Counted from the stretch's first letter, positions 7,628 to 16,959 are shown. The stretch: DNA of 49,258 bases from Oscillospiraceae bacterium (GCA_016282135.1 JAEEKA010000093.1:1-49258), one strand, 5' to 3'. Numbers and translations are program-made. The notes: generated by a model from the sequence alone, not told the origin.

Positions 7628-10216
7628 TTACCGGAAAATCAGCTCCCGGGCGGCGTAGAGGAAGGTGACGATCTCCCCTCGGGTGCAGAGCTTTTTGGGG
7701 CTGAAGGCATTGGCAGAGGTGCCGGAGGTGACCCCGTTTTCCACCGCCCAGAGGACCGCGTCGGCGTAGTAGGCCCGGGCGGAAACGTCTGTGAAGGGAT
7801 TCTGCGTATCGCCGGGCGCCGGGGCGTCTGCAGCCCGCCACAGGAAGGTCACGGCCTGGGACCGGGTGCAGTAGCTGCCCACGCCAAAGCTGGTTTCGGA
7901 GACGCCGGTGGTGATGCCCTGCTCCTTGGCCCAGCAGACGGCCTCATAGTAGTATCTGTTTGCTTTCACGTCGGTGAAGCCGGCAGAGCTCCCGGCGGGA
8001 GCGGGCTTCCCGGCGGTCGCCCAAAGGAAGAATACGATCTGCTCCCGGGTGCAGGGGGCGTTGGGGGAGAAGTGGGTTTCATCGGTGCCGCTGGTGATCC
8101 GGGGCTCGTGGTAGAAGGCCCACATCACCGGCTCATAGTAGTACTTGCCCTCGCTGACGTCTACGAAGGGATTGATCTGATTCAGACGGGGGATGATCTC
8201 CGTGCGGGTGGCGCCGCAGCGCTGACAGGTGAACAGCCGTTGGCCGTCCTCGTCGTCGGTGGGCTCCAGGGTGACAACGCCTTCGTCCCAGTCATGGCCC
8301 AGAGGGGCGGTTTCGTTTTCCAGATAGCTGTCGCCGCAGCGGGCGCAGGTCCAGCGGGTGCCGCCCGCCTCGGTGCAGCTGGGCTCGGTGACCGTGGAGC
8401 GGTAGTCGTGGCCCAGGGCGGCGGTGGAATTGGTCACCCGGGAGAGCTCCGCGCCGCAGACGGCGCAGTAGACCACCTGGTCATAGGAGCCTGCCTCGGT
8501 GCAGCTGGGGGCCTGTTCGTTTTCCGTGACGGGGTTCCCCGGAGTGTGGCCCTTGCCGGGAATGGGCTGCTCCTGCACCAGGCCGCAGCGGACGCAGGTG
8601 GATGTAAGCTTGCCGTCCAGGCAGCCGGGATCGACCAGCACAGCGGTGGAGGGATGCTCGGTGTCGCCCAGGGGACCGATCCAGTAGTTCATGTCTACGG
8701 CCCCGGAGATGCCCGGGACTGTTCCGTCGCTGGCGTACTGCCAGACGTTGGCGCCGGGGGCGGCGGTCAGATTATGGGTACCCCAGTGGGCGACCCAGTG
8801 GGCCATGCCGTCATAGACCTCATAGCCGTTGAACTGATAATCCCAAAGACTGGCGCTGGCGTAGACGCCCGCCCGGTATCCCGCGCTCTCCAGCTTATCG
8901 CAAAAGGCGGCGTTGACCTCTGCCAGCTCCGGGTTGGAGAGGGTGAGGATGTTGGCGTTCTCCTCCACGTCGTAGAAGATGGGCAGATCGGGGGAGACCC
9001 CGGCCTCCTCCAGCCAGGCCAGCACGGCGTCCGCCTCCTGAATGGCCTTGGTTTTGGTGGTGGCCCCGGCGTAGTAATACAGGCCGAAGGGGATGTGGTT
9101 CGCCACACAGCCCTGGAGATTGGCGTCAAATTTGGCGTCCTTGTAGACGTTGCCCACGGTGCTGCCGGTGTAGCCCACCCGCAGGATGGCGAAATCCACC
9201 TGATTGGAAACGGTCGCCCAGTTGATCGCGCCGTTATGCTCGCTGACGTCAATGCCCACGCAGACGGGGGAGGGAGCCTCGGGATTCAGATAGGCGTTGG
9301 CCGGCGCCTCCCGGCTGAACAAGGCCCAGGCCAGCTCCGGGTAGTCCACAAAGCAGTTCCGCACGCCGGTGATGGACTGGACGCTGTCGTTGCGGCCCAT
9401 TTCCCAGGTGTCCACCGGGTCCTCTTCCATCCAGCGCAGCATCACTTCCATGCTTTCGATGACGCCTTCCTGGCCCCACATATAGTCCTGGTTGCTCCAG
9501 CGGACGTAGCAGTAGAGCATGATCCGGGCCACATCGCCCCGGAGGTCAAAGCGGTTGCCCGCCTCGATGTTGGGGTGGTAGTAGCCTGCGCTTTCGCCGT
9601 AGGCGGTGTTGCCCCGGCTGGAGTTCTCGCTGACGGAGGTGGGCCGGAGCATCATGATGTCGTCGTCCTGCTTGTCAAAGCCCTTGGAGTTGGGCCAGGT
9701 GTGCTCCCGGTTCCAGGTGTGGCCGCTGTCCCAGGCGCCGTTCAGCTTGATGCCGGAGTAGAAGGAGGAGATGTGGCCGGACTCGGAAACCATGCAGTCG
9801 GTGTACTTGAACAGGCTCCGGGTTCCGTCGTAGGAGGTCTGGTAGCTCTGCTTGCCCTGAACGAAGCCTCGCAGGGCGGCGTAGAGCTGGCTGGAGGTCA
9901 CGTCGTCCTGGTTGGTGCCGCCGGCATACTGGGCCGTCATTTCCGCGGCCCAGCTCTGGGCTTCCGCGGCTCCGCCGTAATAGTCCAGAGCGTAAGTAGT
10001 CAGAAAGACAGCCCGTTCCCCCCGGACGCCCCAGTTGAGGACGTAGGTTTTTCCGTCTGCGGAGGCGGTCTGATAGACGACCTGGTCGGCGGAGGTCCAG
10101 CCGGTGGGATTCTCCATCCAGATCTCCGAATCCGCAAAAACGGCGGCGGGAAGCATGCTCCCGATCAATGCCAGACAGAGCAGCAGGGAAAGAAGTCGTG
10201 TCAGTGTTGTTTTCAC
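7628..10216 (-). CDS. Surface protein: endonuclease I + GH25 lysozyme + three SLH domains
   Basis: 862 aa. Signal peptide 1-29 (hydrophobic core ending AVFADS). Residues about 95-300 form an endonuclease I (NucM/EndA-like) domain with the His-metal motif NREHTWPNS (169-177). A GH25 muramidase follows (321-515) with GIDVSEHNG (321-329) and the acidic catalytic segment FYDVEEN (414-420). Residues 540-670 hold Cys-rich repeats (CTEAG ... YCAVCG, two CxxC pairs each). Three SLH repeats (about 680-735, 745-795, 805-858) anchor it to the cell wall. The GTG start has AAAGGAG upstream. One secreted chain thus combines DNA and peptidoglycan degradation. Scavenging, biofilm clearing or predation-like use is inference. 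Confidence 0.93.
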   Translation of the reverse strand: MKTTLTRLLSLLLCLALIGSMLPAAVFADSEIWMENPTGWTSADQVVYQTASADGKTYVLNWGVRGERAVFLTTYALDYYGGAAEAQSWAAEMTAQYAGGTNQDDVTSSQLYAALRGFVQGKQSYQTSYDGTRSLFKYTDCMVSESGHISSFYSGIKLNGAWDSGHTWNREHTWPNSKGFDKQDDDIMMLRPTSVSENSSRGNTAYGESAGYYHPNIEAGNRFDLRGDVARIMLYCYVRWSNQDYMWGQEGVIESMEVMLRWMEEDPVDTWEMGRNDSVQSITGVRNCFVDYPELAWALFSREAPANAYLNPEAPSPVCVGIDVSEHNGAINWATVSNQVDFAILRVGYTGSTVGNVYKDAKFDANLQGCVANHIPFGLYYYAGATTKTKAIQEADAVLAWLEEAGVSPDLPIFYDVEENANILTLSNPELAEVNAAFCDKLESAGYRAGVYASASLWDYQFNGYEVYDGMAHWVAHWGTHNLTAAPGANVWQYASDGTVPGISGAVDMNYWIGPLGDTEHPSTAVLVDPGCLDGKLTSTCVRCGLVQEQPIPGKGHTPGNPVTENEQAPSCTEAGSYDQVVYCAVCGAELSRVTNSTAALGHDYRSTVTEPSCTEAGGTRWTCARCGDSYLENETAPLGHDWDEGVVTLEPTDDEDGQRLFTCQRCGATRTEIIPRLNQINPFVDVSEGKYYYEPVMWAFYHEPRITSGTDETHFSPNAPCTREQIVFFLWATAGKPAPAGSSAGFTDVKANRYYYEAVCWAKEQGITTGVSETSFGVGSYCTRSQAVTFLWRAADAPAPGDTQNPFTDVSARAYYADAVLWAVENGVTSGTSANAFSPKKLCTRGEIVTFLYAARELIFR

Positions 10217-10258
10217 CGTCGTAGTACTCCTTTATGTAGAATTTTGTAGAATAGATTC

Positions 10259-10287
10259 ATTATACTAAATAGAATCCGCATTTGCAA
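10259..10287 (-). promoter_or_regulatory. Promoter of the SLH surface protein gene
   Basis: On the minus strand TTGCAA (10287-10282) and TATAAT (10264-10259) with a 17-bp spacer, 42 bp upstream of the GTG start. Confidence 0.65.
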
Positions 10288-10359
10288 GGACAATTTCCAA
10301 TGGACAAATCAAGAAAGGCAGTCGGCAGCCCTCCCTCCGGGCTCTGAAAACAATGGAAG

Positions 10360-10420
10360 CGGGCAGACCGGAGCGTTCCGGCCTGCCCGATTTCATTGTC
10401 AATTGTCACCTGTCAATTGC
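10360..10420 (-). terminator. Hairpin and heptamer array after kbl
   Basis: An inverted repeat CGGGCAGaCCGGA / TTCCGGcCTGCCCG (10360-10389) could terminate tdh-kbl, though the T-run is weak. Between it and the kbl stop lies a heptamer array (10396-10420; on the minus strand AATTGAC AGGTGAC AATTGAC) that begins 2 nt after the stop codon and carries TGA in successive frames. Confidence 0.55.
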
Positions 10421-11608
10421 TTACAGTCCCATTTCCTTTTTGACCTCGCCGAAGCACTTGACCACGAAGTCGATGTCCTCCTTGGTGTGACCGGCGGAGA
10501 GCTGGGTGCGGATGCGATCCTTGCCCTTGGGAACCACGGGGTAGCAGAAGGCCACCACGTAGACACCCTTCTCCAGCATCCGGCGGGAGAACTCGTGGGC
10601 GACCTTGGGATCGTAGAGCATGACGGGAACGATGGGGTGCTCGCCGGGCAGCAGCTCGAAGCCCAGCTTCTCCATCTCGGCGCGGAAGTAACGGGCGTTC
10701 TCATGCACCTTGTCCCGGAGGGCGGTGGAGCCTTCCAGCAGATCCAGGGTGGCGATGGTGGCGGCGCAAATGGCGGGTGCCACGGTGTTGGAGAACAGGT
10801 AGGGACGGCTCTTCTGGCGGAGCAGGTCCACGATGGGCTGGCGGGCAGCGGTGTAGCCGCCGGAGGCGCCGCCCAGGGCCTTGCCGAAGGTGCCGGTGAT
10901 GATGTCCACCCGGCCCATGACGCCGCAGTATTCCGCGGTGCCCCGGCCATGCTCGCCCATGAAGCCCACGGCGTGGGAGTCGTCCACCATAACCAGGGCG
11001 TCGAACTCCTCGGCCAGGTCGCAGATGGCGGGCAGGTTGGCGATGTAGCCGTCCATGGAGAACACGCCGTCGGTGGCGATCATGATCTTCTGGGCGCCGG
11101 CTTCCCGGGCCTCCTGCAGCTTGGCGCGCAGGTCGTCCATGTTGTTGTTCTTGTAGCGATAGCGCATGGCCTTGCAGAGGCGGACGCCGTCGATGATGGA
11201 GGCGTGGTTCAGCTCGTCGGAGATGATGGCGTCGTCCTTGCCCAGCAGGGTCTCAAACAGGCCGCCGTTGGCGTCGAAGCAGGAGGAGTAGAGGATGGCG
11301 TCGTCGGTGCCGACGAACTTGGCGATGCGGCCCTCCAGCTCCTTGTGAATCTCCTGGGTGCCGCAGATGAAGCGGACGGAGCTCAGGCCGAAGCCCCAGC
11401 GGTCATAGCTCTTCTTGGCGGCCTCGATCAGCTCGGGGCGGGTGGACAGGCCAAGGTAGTTGTTGGCGCAGAAGTTGACCACGCCCTTGGCCTTGGTGGT
11501 GTCGATGCGGGAGTACTGGGGAGTGGTGATGATGCGCTCGTCGCGCCAGGTGCCGGCTTCCCGGATGGCGTTCAGCTCGGCTTCGAATGCTTTGTAAGCG
11601 GTTTTCAT
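10421..11608 (-). CDS. kbl: Glycine C-acetyltransferase (2-amino-3-ketobutyrate CoA ligase)
   Basis: A 395-aa alpha-oxoamine synthase, PLP-dependent. It cleaves 2-amino-3-ketobutyrate with CoA to glycine and acetyl-CoA. The motif [11 protein letters not shown] (207-217) contacts PLP, and [14 protein letters not shown] contains the Schiff-base Lys at 243. The length is typical. ATG with AGGAGG upstream. It is the second gene of an operon with tdh, which makes the unstable substrate, so the pair forms the threonine dehydrogenase route from threonine to glycine. The stop codon is followed at once by a heptamer array. Confidence 0.97.
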   Translation of the reverse strand: MKTAYKAFEAELNAIREAGTWRDERIITTPQYSRIDTTKAKGVVNFCANNYLGLSTRPELIEAAKKSYDRWGFGLSSVRFICGTQEIHKELEGRIAKFVGTDDAILYSSCFDANGGLFETLLGKDDAIISDELNHASIIDGVRLCKAMRYRYKNNNMDDLRAKLQEAREAGAQKIMIATDGVFSMDGYIANLPAICDLAEEFDALVMVDDSHAVGFMGEHGRGTAEYCGVMGRVDIITGTFGKALGGASGGYTAARQPIVDLLRQKSRPYLFSNTVAPAICAATIATLDLLEGSTALRDKVHENARYFRAEMEKLGFELLPGEHPIVPVMLYDPKVAHEFSRRMLEKGVYVVAFCYPVVPKGKDRIRTQLSAGHTKEDIDFVVKCFGEVKKEMGL

Positions 11609-11635
11609 GCAGTGATCCTCCTATCAATGTTGAAC

Positions 11636-11683
11636 GTAGGGACGAGCATTGCTTGTCTGCGGACAAGCGATGCTTGTCCCTAC
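11636..11683 (-). repeat. 22-bp hairpin of the GTAGGG family between tdh and kbl
   Basis: GTAGGGACGAGCATTGCTTG (11636-11655) and its continuation pair with 11662-11683 over 22 positions, two of them as G-T wobbles, around TGCG. Lying in the tdh-kbl transcript, it could act as an mRNA processing or stabilising element, or attenuate kbl. Confidence 0.7.
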
Positions 11684-11704
11684 ATTGGGCTCCAGTTTGA
11701 TTCC

Positions 11705-11730
11705 GTTTTTCAGATGGCAATCTGAAAAAC
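11705..11730. repeat. Palindromic unit between tdh and kbl
   Basis: GTTTTTCAGAT (11705-11715) pairs with ATCTGAAAAAC (11720-11730) around GGCA. It belongs to the window-wide family, with the ACACCTCAATTATTC tail in reverse orientation. Confidence 0.8.
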
Positions 11731-11762
11731 ACCTCAATTATTCATTCTTCACGATGCGTTTT

Positions 11763-12809
11763 TTACTTTTTGGTGGTCCAATCCAGAATGACCTTGCCGG
11801 ACTTGCCGGAGTTCATGGCGGCGAAGCCCTGCTCAAAGTCGGTGTAGTGGAAGCGGTGGGTGATGACCGGGCTCAGATCCAGGCCGCCCTGGACCATGTA
11901 GGACATCTGGTGCCAGTTGTCCATCTTCCGGCCGTAGATGCCCTGGAGGGTCAGACCCTTGCCGATGATGTCGTTCATGTTCAGGGTGAAGGGCTTGTTG
12001 CCGATGCCCAGCAGGGAGATCTTGCCGCCGTTGCGCATGCAGGAGATCATCTGTTTGAAGGCAATTTCGGAGCCGGACATTTCCAAACCCACATCGAAGC
12101 CTTCGGCAATGTTCTGCTGCTTCATGATCTCCTTGAGATCCTCCCGCATGGTGTTCACCGCGGCGTCCACGTTCATCTTCCGGGCCAGGAGCAGCCGGTC
12201 GTCGTTGATGTCGGTGATAATGACCCGGCGGGCGCCCGCGTACTTGCAGATGCCGGCGGCAATGATGCCGATGGGGCCGGCGCCGGTAATCAGCACGTCC
12301 TCGCCCACCAGGGGGAACATGAGGGCGGTGTGGGTGGCGTTGCCGAAGGCGTCAAAGAAGGCCACCACGTCCTCGGGCAGAGAGGGGTCGATGGGGATGA
12401 CGTTGGTGGCGGGAATGCAGACGTACTCGGCAAACGCGCCGTCCCGGTCCACGCCAACGGAGACCGTGTCCTTGCACCACTGGATGTTGCCGGTGTGGCA
12501 GTTGCGGCAGCGGTGGCAGGTGATGTGGCCCTCGCCGGAGACCCGCTGGCCCACCGTGAGACCGGTGACGCCCTCGCCCAGCACGGCGATTTCGCCCACG
12601 TACTCGTGGCCGATGGTCATGGGAGGATGCTTGATGTGCTCCGCTGCCCAGGGGTCCCAGTTAAAGATGTGAACGTCGGTGCCGCAGATGGCAGTTTTGT
12701 GGATTTTGATGAGGACTTCGCCCGCCTTGGGCTGGGGAACGGGGACCTGACGCAGCTCCAGACCGGGGCCGGCAATGGGTTTCACGATGGCGTCCATGAA
12801 GGCTTGCAT
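11763..12809 (-). CDS. tdh: L-threonine 3-dehydrogenase (zinc MDR family)
   Basis: 348 aa, oxidises L-threonine to 2-amino-3-ketobutyrate with NAD+. Catalytic zinc ligands are seen at Cys42 (CGTDVH) and His68-Glu69 (GHEYVGE). The structural zinc is held by C98, C101, C104 and C112 (CHRCRNCHTGNIQWC). The Rossmann motif ITGAGPIGI follows. The start is the ATG at 12809, 7 nt after GAAAGGAG; longer in-frame forms would run into the promoter. First gene of the tdh-kbl operon. Confidence 0.96.
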   Translation of the reverse strand: MQAFMDAIVKPIAGPGLELRQVPVPQPKAGEVLIKIHKTAICGTDVHIFNWDPWAAEHIKHPPMTIGHEYVGEIAVLGEGVTGLTVGQRVSGEGHITCHRCRNCHTGNIQWCKDTVSVGVDRDGAFAEYVCIPATNVIPIDPSLPEDVVAFFDAFGNATHTALMFPLVGEDVLITGAGPIGIIAAGICKYAGARRVIITDINDDRLLLARKMNVDAAVNTMREDLKEIMKQQNIAEGFDVGLEMSGSEIAFKQMISCMRNGGKISLLGIGNKPFTLNMNDIIGKGLTLQGIYGRKMDNWHQMSYMVQGGLDLSPVITHRFHYTDFEQGFAAMNSGKSGKVILDWTTKK

Positions 12810-12901
12810 AGGAGTGCTCCTTTCAACCGGTTCATACGGTATATGATGTAAACATTGGATTTTGTTGGACATACTATCCAATTTCGTCCATTCCACCCTA
12901 T

Positions 12902-12930
12902 ATTATACTCAGGGTTTTCTACATAGTCAA
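12902..12930 (-). promoter_or_regulatory. tdh-kbl promoter
   Basis: TTGACT (12930-12925) and TATAAT (12907-12902) on the minus strand, 17-bp spacer, about 90 bp upstream of the tdh start. Confidence 0.75.
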
Positions 12931-12994
12931 CAGAAAATCGCAGGATTTCCCCGGAAAAAACATCAGGTTTCCATAATTTTCCGGCCCTTGGGGG

Positions 12995-13023
12995 TTGACA
13001 AATCTGTTTCAATAGGTTACAAT
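12995..13023 (+). promoter_or_regulatory. Promoter of the SH3/VanY-like gene
   Basis: TTGACA (12995-13000) and TACAAT (13018-13023), 17-bp spacer, 58 bp upstream of the start at 13082. Divergent from the tdh promoter. Confidence 0.75.
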
Positions 13024-13081
13024 TTAGTTACAAGACATAATCGACGCAAATAACTTACTATTTCATAATGAGGTGATCGAC

Positions 13082-14179
13082 ATGAAGCATATTGTTCGCC
13101 GTCTTTGCTCCCTTCTCCTCGTTCTGAGTCTCAGCCTTTGCCTGTTGACGGGCCTTGCGCCCCGGGCCTCCGCCTCGGAGATGACGACCGCCATCGGCAC
13201 CATCACGGCCAGCGCTCTGCGGCTGCGGAAGGGACCCAGCACCTCCACGTCCACCCTCGCCACCGGCTACCGGGGGGACGCGGCCCTGGTCATCGGCGTT
13301 GAGGGCGACTGGTACAAGGTAATCTTCAACCTGAAGACGGGTTACATGCACAAGGACTATCTGCTGCTGGACGAGGTCAAGAACGTCAAGATCGGCTATG
13401 CCCGCTTTGACTATACCTCCAACGTCCGGCAGGGTCCCGGCACCGGCTACAACGCCGTGGCCCGGGCTCCCAAGGATGACACCTGCTTTATCGTGGGCTT
13501 CAACAAGGGCTGGTTCAAGGTCAGCTACAACGGCAGGCCGGGCTATGTCCGCTCGGACCTGGTGACCATGCTGGAGATTCCCTACGGCAACTACGGCAGC
13601 CCCGGCAACACCTACCACGAGGAAGACGACGAGAACAACACGCCCGCCCCCGGCCTGGCCAACGGCAATATGACCAAGGCGGAAAAGCTGCAATTCATTT
13701 TCGGCAGGACCAATATTTCGGACCCCAGGCGGGTTTACGCCAACGACGCCGAGGCCAAGGAGCACATGGTTGCCATCACGGTCAAAACCTGGGACATCAA
13801 TTCCAGCGGCCAGAAATACACCCGGACCTGGACCCTGCGGGTCCATGAGAACATCGCGCCCACCATGCAGGCCATCTTCGCGGAAATCTACGCCTTGCCG
13901 GAACAGCCTCCCATTCACTCCCTGGGCGGCTATCGCTGGGCGGGGGTTTCGGAGCACAGCGTGGGCCTGGCGGTGGACATCAACCCCAATGAAAACTACT
14001 ACTGCGATCCCAACGGCAACGCCATCACCGGCAAGTATTTCCGCCCCGGCGAGGACCCCTATTCCATCCCGGTAGGCGGCAGCGTGGACCAGATTTTCTC
14101 CAAGTACGGCTTCACCCGGGGCATCTACTGGAACAGCGGCTATAAGGATTACATGCATTACTCGTTCTTCGGAACATAA
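13082..14179 (+). CDS. Secreted SH3b + M15 (VanY-like) D,D-carboxypeptidase
   Basis: 365 aa. Signal peptide 1-32 (LLLVLSLSLCLLTGLAPRASA). Two bacterial SH3 domains (about 37-98 and 102-165), each with the RxGPST/GTGY...GDWYKV pattern used to bind peptidoglycan. The C-terminal domain (about 205-365) is an M15 metallopeptidase: SEHSVGLAVDIN matches SxHxxGxAxD, giving zinc-binding His and Asp, and HYSFFG gives the last His. It would trim the terminal D-Ala of stem peptides outside the cell. The ATG at 13082 has GAGGTGA upstream; the in-frame GTG 9 nt earlier overlaps that site. Confidence 0.92.
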   Translation: MKHIVRRLCSLLLVLSLSLCLLTGLAPRASASEMTTAIGTITASALRLRKGPSTSTSTLATGYRGDAALVIGVEGDWYKVIFNLKTGYMHKDYLLLDEVKNVKIGYARFDYTSNVRQGPGTGYNAVARAPKDDTCFIVGFNKGWFKVSYNGRPGYVRSDLVTMLEIPYGNYGSPGNTYHEEDDENNTPAPGLANGNMTKAEKLQFIFGRTNISDPRRVYANDAEAKEHMVAITVKTWDINSSGQKYTRTWTLRVHENIAPTMQAIFAEIYALPEQPPIHSLGGYRWAGVSEHSVGLAVDINPNENYYCDPNGNAITGKYFRPGEDPYSIPVGGSVDQIFSKYGFTRGIYWNSGYKDYMHYSFFGT

Positions 14180-14338
14180 GCGCAGGCATCAGGGATCAGA
14201 GCCCGTAGAGGCGGACGCCCGCATCCGCCCGCAGAGCGCACCCGGTTCCGTAGCGGCGCACACCGGTGCGCCACGGTACAGAGCCCGTAGGGGCGCACAG
14301 TGTGCGCCCGCGCAAGGCAGCCCCGCAACAAACCAAAT
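14180..14338. repeat. GTAGGG-type mini-hairpins
   Basis: Just after the stop, GGCATCA GGGATCA GAG continues in 7-bp phase. Three hairpins with different stems follow: near 14211 (GGCGGACGCCCGCATCCGCC), near 14250 (CGGCGCACACCGGTGCGCC, also found at 28545 and 28731) and near 14289 (GGGGCGCACAGTGTGCGCCC). Confidence 0.65.
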
Positions 14339-14371
14339 CCCGGGCCTTTCCGAATCAGGGAAGGGCCCGGG
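14339..14371. terminator. Terminator between convergent genes
   Basis: CCCGGGCCTTTCC (14339-14351) pairs with GGGAAGGGCCCGGG (14358-14371). Followed by TTCTTTG on the plus strand and preceded by AAAT on the other. It can serve both the carboxypeptidase gene and the P-type ATPase gene. Confidence 0.65.
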
Positions 14372-14387
14372 TTCTTTGTGTTTTCTG

Positions 14388-16811
14388 TCAGATTTTGCGT
14401 TGTTTGTTCCCTGGGTGCTCCAGCCGTTCTGCCAGCCGCTTTCCTGCCAGCAGGATCCCGAATCCGCAGAGGGTGATGATCCCAAAGCTCAGCCAGTTGG
14501 AGCCGGTAAGCTCCGCCGTGTGGAGGAAGAATACTTTGGGGAAGAGGGCCGCCGCGCCCCCAAAGGCCAGAGTCATAAGGGCGCAAAGCAGGGCCCGGAG
14601 CTTGGTGAAGGGACGGCAGACCAGGGCCAAATTGACCAGGCCGATGAGCCCCGCCGACAGGGCGGCCATGGTGGAGGCGACCTCATAGGACGTGCCCCGG
14701 TGCTGGGTGATCATGGCGGCAATGGCGCAGGCGCTTACCGCCAGAGCCCCGGGGGCGGCCCGGAGAATCACCTGCCGGAGGAATTTGCCCTTGGCCCGCT
14801 CGTGGGAGGGCTCCAGCGCCAGGAAGAAGGAGGGCACGCCGATGGACAGGGCGGAAATCAGGGTGAGCTGGATGGGCTGGAAGGGATAGCGCAGGGGCAG
14901 GGCCAGCAACAGAATGGCTAAAATGGCGGAATACAGCGTTTTCACCAAAAACAGACTGGCCGTTCTGGTGATGTTGCCAATGACCCGCCGACCCTCCGCC
15001 ACCACGGCGGGCAGGGAAGTGAAGTCCCCGTCCATCAGGACCAGCTGGGCCGCGTGCTCCGTGGCCTCCGCGCCCCCCGCCATGGCGATGGAGCAGTCCG
15101 AGGCCTTCAGGGCGGGAATGTCGTTCACGCCGTCGCCGGTCATGGCCACGGTGTGGCCGTCTGCCTGGAAGGCTCCCACCAGCAGCCGCTTCCGGTCCGG
15201 GGTCAGCCGTCCGAAGATCACGGCGTCCCGGGCGGCGAAGAGTTCTTCATCCGTCAGCGCGCCGCAGTCCACGGCCTTTTCCGCCTCTGCCAGACCCAAA
15301 CGGCGGGCCACGGCGGCCACGGTCCGGGGATCGTCGCCGGACATGATCTTCACGCTGACGCCCTCCGCCCGGAACCAGGCCAGGGTGTCCGCGGCGGCGG
15401 GCCGGACGGTGTCCCGCAGAAGGAAGAAGCCCAGGCAGCGCTCCACCGGCGGCAGTTCACCGCCCTGGAAGAGCTCCTGCTGGGGCGCGCATGGTGCGCC
15501 TGCCCCGTCCGACTTCGCCTCCGCCAGGGCCAGCACCCGGAAGCCCTGCTCGGCCCAGGTCTCCACCTGGGCCGGGACGGTGTCCAGTACAAAGGAGGGC
15601 GCGCCCAAAATCAGCACCGTCCCGTCCGCGAAGGCGGCGGCGGATTTTTTGCGGGCAGAGGAGAAGGGGAGAGTGGCCGCGGGAGTCTCGGCTCCGGCGG
15701 GATAGACGGCGGCCAGAGCCCGGAGCGTCCCGGACCGGGCCTCAAAAGCGCCAAGGAAGCGGGAGGCCGCGGCGGTGAGTCCGGCTTCGTCCGTGTCAAG
15801 GGGGACGGCCTGATCCAGGGTCATCTCCCCGGTGGTCAGGGTGCCGGTCTTGTCCAGACAGAGCACGTCCGTCCGGGCCAGGGTCTCGATGCCGAAGAGC
15901 TCCTGCACCAGGGTTTTGCGCCTGCCCAGCTTCACCACACCGGCCATCAGGGCCACGGAGGTCAGCAGGATCAGGCCCTCGGGGATCATGCCGATCATGG
16001 CCGCCACCGTGGAGGGCACGGCCTCTTCAATGGGGGCCTCCCGGGTCAGATATTCCCGCAGGAAAAGCAGGATCCCCAGGGGCACCAGGATCCGGCTGAT
16101 CCAGGAGACCAGTCGGTTCAGGTCTGTCATCAGCTCCGATTTGGGAGAGCGGATGCGCCTGGCGTCTCCCATGAGCCGGGCGGCGTAGCTCTCGTCGCCT
16201 ACGGCGGCCAGCTGGGCCGTGACCTTGCCCTCGGTGAGGAAGGAGCCGGACATGAGCCAATCCCCCTGGCCCCGCTGAACCGGGTCGCTTTCACCGGTGA
16301 GCAGGGACTCATCCGCCGCGCAGGAGCCGCTGTGGATGATGGCGTCGGCGGGAAGCTGATCTCCCGCCCGGAAGACCACCAGGTCTCCCAGCACCAGGTC
16401 CGTGGGAGGGCAGTCCGTCTCAACCCCGTCCCGGATGGGGTGACAGGGCTTTTCCTGGAGCAGCCGCAGCTTGTTCAGCATGGCCCGGGCCCGAAGGGAT
16501 TGGACGGTGCCGATGAGGGTGTTGGAGAAGACCACGCCCAAGAACAGCATGTTCCGCCAGGAGCCCACCAGGGCCAGGCAGAAGGCCAGGGCGAAGTTCA
16601 GCAGATTGAAGAGGGTGAACAGGTTTTCCCCAATGATCTGGGGGACGGTTTTGCCGGGCTGAGCGGTCTGCCGGTTGGCCTGCCCGGCCTGGAGCCGGGC
16701 CTGGGCCTCGGCGGCACTGAGACCCGTCTCCGCCGTGGCTATGTAATCCTCCGGCAGTCCCACCGGCAGCTTCAAAGCCTGCCCGGAACCGGAGTCGTTT
16801 GGCTGTTTCAT
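14388..16811 (-). CDS. P-type cation-transporting ATPase, CtpE-like
   Basis: 807 aa. Motifs in order: actuator LTGES (171-175), TM4 IPEGL (276-280), phosphorylation site DKTGT (320-324), and hinge TGDGVNDIPALKASDCSIAM. Hydrophobic segments lie near 65-100, 235-275 and in the C-terminal third (six or so). The stretch IPEGLILLTSVALMAGVVKL followed by LVQELFGIETLARTD closely follows mycobacterial CtpE, a calcium-uptake P-type ATPase. Calcium or magnesium transport is therefore likely but not proven. Start ATG with GGGGG upstream. A promoter containing a single TGTCGAA box lies just before it. Confidence 0.92.
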   Translation of the reverse strand: MKQPNDSGSGQALKLPVGLPEDYIATAETGLSAAEAQARLQAGQANRQTAQPGKTVPQIIGENLFTLFNLLNFALAFCLALVGSWRNMLFLGVVFSNTLIGTVQSLRARAMLNKLRLLQEKPCHPIRDGVETDCPPTDLVLGDLVVFRAGDQLPADAIIHSGSCAADESLLTGESDPVQRGQGDWLMSGSFLTEGKVTAQLAAVGDESYAARLMGDARRIRSPKSELMTDLNRLVSWISRILVPLGILLFLREYLTREAPIEEAVPSTVAAMIGMIPEGLILLTSVALMAGVVKLGRRKTLVQELFGIETLARTDVLCLDKTGTLTTGEMTLDQAVPLDTDEAGLTAAASRFLGAFEARSGTLRALAAVYPAGAETPAATLPFSSARKKSAAAFADGTVLILGAPSFVLDTVPAQVETWAEQGFRVLALAEAKSDGAGAPCAPQQELFQGGELPPVERCLGFFLLRDTVRPAAADTLAWFRAEGVSVKIMSGDDPRTVAAVARRLGLAEAEKAVDCGALTDEELFAARDAVIFGRLTPDRKRLLVGAFQADGHTVAMTGDGVNDIPALKASDCSIAMAGGAEATEHAAQLVLMDGDFTSLPAVVAEGRRVIGNITRTASLFLVKTLYSAILAILLLALPLRYPFQPIQLTLISALSIGVPSFFLALEPSHERAKGKFLRQVILRAAPGALAVSACAIAAMITQHRGTSYEVASTMAALSAGLIGLVNLALVCRPFTKLRALLCALMTLAFGGAAALFPKVFFLHTAELTGSNWLSFGIITLCGFGILLAGKRLAERLEHPGNKQRKI

Positions 16812-16838
16812 CAGAATTCCCCCTTAAATACTCCCCAT

Positions 16839-16867
16839 ATCCTACCTGTTTCGACAAAAAAAGTCAA
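16839..16867 (-). promoter_or_regulatory. Possible promoter of the P-type ATPase with a Spo0A-like box
   Basis: TTGACT (16867-16862) and TAGGAT (16844-16839), 17-bp spacer, on the minus strand. The spacer holds TGTCGAA (16856-16850), a perfect 0A-box heptamer. One 7-mer can occur by chance. Confidence 0.45.
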
Positions 16868-16869
16868 GA

Positions 16870-16958
16870 AGAGAGAAAGAAAAAGTAAGAAGGAAAAAAG
16901 TAAGAAGCAAAAAGTGTCAGTTTCAGACACCTCTTACTTCTTACCGCTTCCTTTTTCC
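16870..16958. repeat. GTAAGAAG-type inverted arrays
   Basis: Plus-strand AAGTAAGAAG copies face CTTACTTCTTACC around an inner stem GTGTC AGTTTCA GACAC. They form a long imperfect hairpin directly after the stop codon of the GHKL gene, which it may terminate. Confidence 0.6.
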
Positions 16959-16959
16959 T

